From assembly GCA_001311805.1 (NCBI GenBank), contig BBCA01000009.1:11970-75969 (forward strand): DNA of 64,000 bases, in the 5' to 3' direction. Under the pieces are notes generated by a model. The model saw only the letters and a program-made list of their open reading frames with translations. It was not told the origin of the DNA and made no database searches. The DNA comes from Lentibacillus juripiscarius JCM 12147. Lineage in GTDB: Bacteria > Bacillota > Bacilli > Bacillales_D > Amphibacillaceae. The position numbers were made by a program, and so were the translations under genes. Position 1 is the first letter of the stretch; every line of letters begins with the position of its first letter. Below, piece after piece: positions 61,590 to 64,000 of the stretch.

Positions 61590-61720
61590 ATATAGATAGT
61601 GATTCATTTACTTGTACTGTTTTCTTTTGATTAAACCGCTCGTCGTGTTGCACGCTAGTTCATTGATGCCGCACTCCTCGCAAGCCTGCACTTGGTAGCT
61701 TAATCTGTGTTGTTAGCGGC

Positions 61721-61750
61721 TTGCTCTGCCAGTTGAGCTAGGCCGGCATA
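61721..61750 (-). repeat. Partial duplicate of the tRNA-Thr(TGT) 5' part
   Basis: Thirty bases identical to 61563-61592: the 5' leader TA, acceptor strand GCCGGCC and complete D-arm of tRNA-Thr. The copy ends at the anticodon stem and is followed by unrelated sequence, so it cannot make a tRNA. The repeats are direct and 158 bp apart. Confidence 0.85.
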
Positions 61751-61806
61751 CTTTAAATAGTCTGTTTAGCTTTCGGGATTTTTATACATGTTGGAGGTGG
61801 AAATAA

Positions 61807-61882
61807 TGGTGGAGGATGCAGGGTTCGAACCTGCGACCCCTTGCTTGTAAGGCAAGTGCTCTCCCGGCTGAGCTAATCCTCC
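61807..61882 (-). tRNA. tRNA-Val(TAC)
   Basis: Acceptor GGAGGAT / ATCCTCC, anticodon stem CTTGC / GCAAG with loop CTTACAA, encoded CCA. Confidence 0.97.
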
Positions 61883-61963
61883 AATACACAGGACGTGCTA
61901 ATCCATGTATTACGGCAAAACATCGCAAATTTAACATATCTCCATGCAATCCTTAAAAGGAAA

Positions 61964-62038
61964 TGGTGACCCGTACGGGATTCGAACCCGTGTTACCGCC
62001 GTGAAAGGGCGGTGTCTTAACCACTTGACCAACGGGCC
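61964..62038 (-). tRNA. tRNA-Glu(TTC)
   Basis: Acceptor GGCCCGT / ACGGGTC, anticodon stem CCGCC / GGCGG with loop CTTTCAC, encoded CCA. Confidence 0.97.
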
Positions 62039-62219
62039 ACTGAACATGAAAAAAGCCAATATGTATTCTTGCGTTCACCGACGAGTATTATTATATACAG
62101 TTTGTCCATTTTTGTAAAGAGGATAATACAAAATTATTTCCGGTACGAATATTTTACTTTACAATTATATTAAACCATAATCAAAAAATCACATCACTAA
62201 TGAAAGGATGACTAAAACA

Positions 62220-62939
62220 ATGGCATCCATATTTCTGGAACAAAGTGGCTCGCCTTTTACAGCATTCGGTTTCAGTCACATAACCACACTGCTCGTTTAC
62301 ATTATTGGTCTTACCATTTAATGTTGTTTACCAAAAAATACTGAGTAAACCATCTATTTATCAATTCATTCGTTGGAGTCTCTTCACCCTCCTCATTTTA
62401 TCCGAAATAAGCTACCAGCTATACACAGCACTCAACGGCATTTGGAGCTTGAGTGAGCATATGTTTCTGCATCTATGCGGCATTGCGGGCATAACAGGCG
62501 CAATCTCCCTGCTCACCCATAATAAGCAATTCATTCAGATCACATTTTTCTTTGGACTTATCCCTGCATTTTTAGCTTTAGTCACACCCGAACTACCTTA
62601 TGACTTCCCACACTACCGGTTTTTGAAGTTCTTTATTCATCATATCGCTATTTCGTGGACCGGTGTATTTTAGTCATAACAAATCATGTAACGATACCAT
62701 TTCCGTCTTTTATTAAATCCTATGTCTATTTACTGATATATGCCGCTATCATAGGTTTCTTTGTCAATCCTCTTTTAGGTTCTAATTATTTGTATCTCTC
62801 GCACACACCAGCAGCCAGCACTCCCCTGGATTTGCTTGGCAATGGAGTCTGGTATTACGTCAATCTATGTATTTTAGCGTTTATTGTTTTCTTTCTGCAG
62901 TATCTAGTATACAGCACACGGGCAGGCATAAAACAATAA
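62220..62939 (+). CDS. YwaF-like (TIGR02206) integral membrane protein, frameshifted
   Basis: About 240 residues with six or seven helices: FTAFGFSHITTLLVYIIGLT, YQFIRWSLFTLLILSEISYQ, the family-typical MFLHLCGIAGITGAISLL, the loop TPELPYDFPHYRFLKFFIHH, then after a switch FPSFIKSYVYLLIYAAIIGF, NYLYLSHTPAASTPLDLLG and a last helix. TIGR02206 members share PxxLCxI and the H-YRFxxFFxxH loop; function unknown. At least three indels (near 62320, 62338, 62672). It is on the opposite strand inside the tRNA array. Confidence 0.8.
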
Positions 62940-63108
62940 ATGTATCCAGTTATGTCTTTAGGCTGACCGGAAAACAGTCTGGAATTGCCCAGTTCATATC
63001 TTCCCGGTTTAAAAGATCGCAAAAGAAGCTACTAAAAGCTGCTTCAGCTGCAACTCTTTCGGTATGTCATTTTCACTGGACTTTTTAGAACAACCTCTTC
63101 AAGTGCGC

Positions 63109-63315
63109 GTTCAAAAGGAGGATAAAAAGGACCGAGAAGTTTAAGGCGGCGCAGCTTTGAGTAGCGGAATGTATGCAATATAATACATGAGCATAAGGAA
63201 TGCCCCCCCTGAATCCGCATCGCACGCAGGAAAAGTGATCTTCTTTTCCAAGGAACGGAAAAGCAAGCCAACGAAGAAATTCGATGTGTCTTTTTTACCG
63301 GACTTTTTGAATAAC
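63109..63315. repeat. MITE-like interspersed repeat, copy B (inverted relative to copy A)
   Basis: On the minus strand it begins GTTATTCAAAAAGTCCGGTA and ends CTCCTTTTGAAC; the inside matches 10847-11109 apart from the extra tandem unit in A. It is flanked on both sides by the 10-bp direct repeat CTTGAAGAGG. Beyond the right flank (63065-63100) a further truncated start of the element (GTTCTAAAAAGTCCAGTGAA) is seen, so two copies are nested or tandem. Confidence 0.85.
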
Positions 63316-63319
63316 CTCT

Positions 63320-63487
63320 TCAAGAATATATAATGGCAGCAACCCAGACAATCACAATAACCGGCAGTGATGTGTAAAGAGATTGCCATAGTTTCATTTT
63401 GTGCTTTTTTATAAGATAAACAGCCACAAATACTTCCATAATCGTTACAACAACTGCAATCAATATAAGTATCGGAAAGCTTGTCAT
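63320..63487 (-). CDS. Small membrane protein (55 aa)
   Basis: ATG 63487 behind GGGAGAGG. Two hydrophobic helices (FPILILIAVVVTIMEVFVAV and LYTSLPVIVIVWVAAIIYS) are joined by a basic loop YLIKKHKMKLWQ. Intact frame; the stop codon is formed at the edge of the MITE flank (TCT-TGA-AGAGG), so insertion of the element may have set the present C-terminus. No family recognised. It lies inside the tRNA array between tRNA-Thr(GGT) and the MITE. Confidence 0.6.
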   Translation of the reverse strand: MTSFPILILIAVVVTIMEVFVAVYLIKKHKMKLWQSLYTSLPVIVIVWVAAIIYS

Positions 63488-63674
63488 AATTATCCTCTCC
63501 CTTGCACAGGACGTGCTAGTGTCGATAATGCGGCAGGACGTCGCGTTATTATCAGCTGGGCTGTTTATTTGTGAGTTATCCACGTTTAAGGGTGATGGTC
63601 TTACTCCCAGTTAATGCGTAAAATAAAAAGCAGCTCAAGCCCTTGATTAATAAGGGTCTAGGCTGCTGCATCAA

Positions 63675-63747
63675 AGCTTCCAGCCGGACTCGAACCGGCG
63701 ACCTCTTCCTTACCATGGAAGCGCTCTACCGACTGAGCTATGGAAGC
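63675..63747 (-). tRNA. tRNA-Thr(GGT)
   Basis: Acceptor GCTTCCA / TGGAAGC with discriminator T, anticodon stem CTTCC / GGAAG with loop ATGGTAA. No CCA encoded. Confidence 0.96.
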
Positions 63748-63750
63748 AAA

Positions 63751-63825
63751 TGGCTCCACAGGCAGGATTCGAACCTGCGACCGATCGGTTAACAGCCGAT
63801 AGCTCTACCACTGAGCTACTGTGGA
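63751..63825 (-). tRNA. tRNA-Asn(GTT)
   Basis: Acceptor TCCACAG / CTGTGGA with discriminator G, anticodon loop CTGTTAA, encoded CCA. First tRNA after 5S rRNA. Confidence 0.97.
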
Positions 63826-63865
63826 ATAATCTGAAAATATCAATTAAAGATATATATACAAATAA

Positions 63866-63981
63866 GCCTGGCGGCGTCCTACTCTCGCAGGGGCAAGGCC
63901 CCAACTACCATCGGCGCTGGAGAGCTTAACTGCTGTGTTCGGCATGGGAACAGGTGTGTCCTCTCCGCTATCGCTGCCAGA
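63866..63981 (-). rRNA. rrf: 5S ribosomal RNA
   Basis: Ends TCTGGCAGCG and CGCCGCCAGG pair as helix I; the interior has CACACCTGTTCCCATGCCGA, ACAGCAGTTAAGCTCTCCAG and GAGAGTAGGACGCCGCC, all matching Bacillus 5S. The 23S gene should lie beyond the right edge. Confidence 0.97.
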
Positions 63982-64000
63982 CCTCTGTAATGACAGGGTG

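Overview
The window comes from a low-GC Gram-positive spore former of the family Bacillaceae. The evidence is the sigW-rsiW-cdaA-cdaR-glmM block with a glmS ribozyme nearby, an SleL-type spore cortex hydrolase, a Spo0E-like phosphatase, a bacilliredoxin (BrxC), strong AGGAGG ribosome binding sites, and an rrn operon followed by a tRNA array. A complete lower mevalonate operon, a diaminopimelate dehydrogenase and a BCCT osmolyte transporter point to the halotolerant branch (Oceanobacillus / Virgibacillus / Lentibacillus type). The genus is a guess.

About two thirds of the protein genes, including housekeeping genes such as hom, thrC, thrB, glmS, cdaA, sigW, rocF and all four mevalonate genes, can only be read through by switching frame one or more times. 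Several switches fall at homopolymer runs (for example 2734-2737, 4307-4313, 5815-5820, 11871-11876, 31315-31320, 34556-34560) and leave both halves of a normal family protein. I read these as sequencing indels, not biological decay, and annotate each as one gene. Genes that have lost sequence (GNAT, PIN, a HepT fragment, a TetR fragment) are called pseudogenes separately.

Layout. 1-6.1 kb: MerR regulator, Pro/Gly-rich protein, squalene/phytoene-synthase family protein (YisP-like), a run of very small membrane proteins, BCCT transporter. 6.1-11.5 kb: YqxD, a decayed GNAT gene, an intact MazEF module with a consensus promoter, SleL, CYP152 peroxygenase, a MITE-like repeat, a DUF3219 protein. 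11.5-15.6 kb: hom-thrC-thrB operon, then two copies of a second inverted-repeat family. 15.7-29.4 kb: MscS channel, MarR plus MhqD-like hydrolase, DUF3891, EcsC family, catalase, ABC exporter, UPF0182, DUF2512, ddh. 29.4-44.6 kb: a mosaic of small genes (EEP nuclease, BrxC, YjbQ, RluA-family synthase, two paralogous FMN reductases, PadR / HAAS membrane protein / TolB-like operon, DUF1992, DUF3231) with an MNT/HEPN toxin-antitoxin pair and remnants of two other toxin-antitoxin loci. 44.6-56.3 kb: glmS with its ribozyme, S9 peptidase, CDF transporter, glmM-cdaR-cdaA, rsiW-sigW with a sigma-W autoregulatory promoter, spo0E-like gene, rocF. 56.4-60.8 kb: mvaA-mvaK1-mvaD-mvaK2. 61.1-64 kb: a tRNA array and 5S rRNA of an rrn operon, all on the minus strand, with a YwaF-like gene and a second MITE copy lying between tRNA-Thr(GGT) and tRNA-Glu.

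I found no transposase, prophage, CRISPR array or plainly new multi-gene defence system. The best candidates for something new are the switch-like hairpin between the glmS ribozyme and glmS, the insertion and partial tRNA duplication inside the tRNA array, and the clusters of 24-55 residue membrane peptides.
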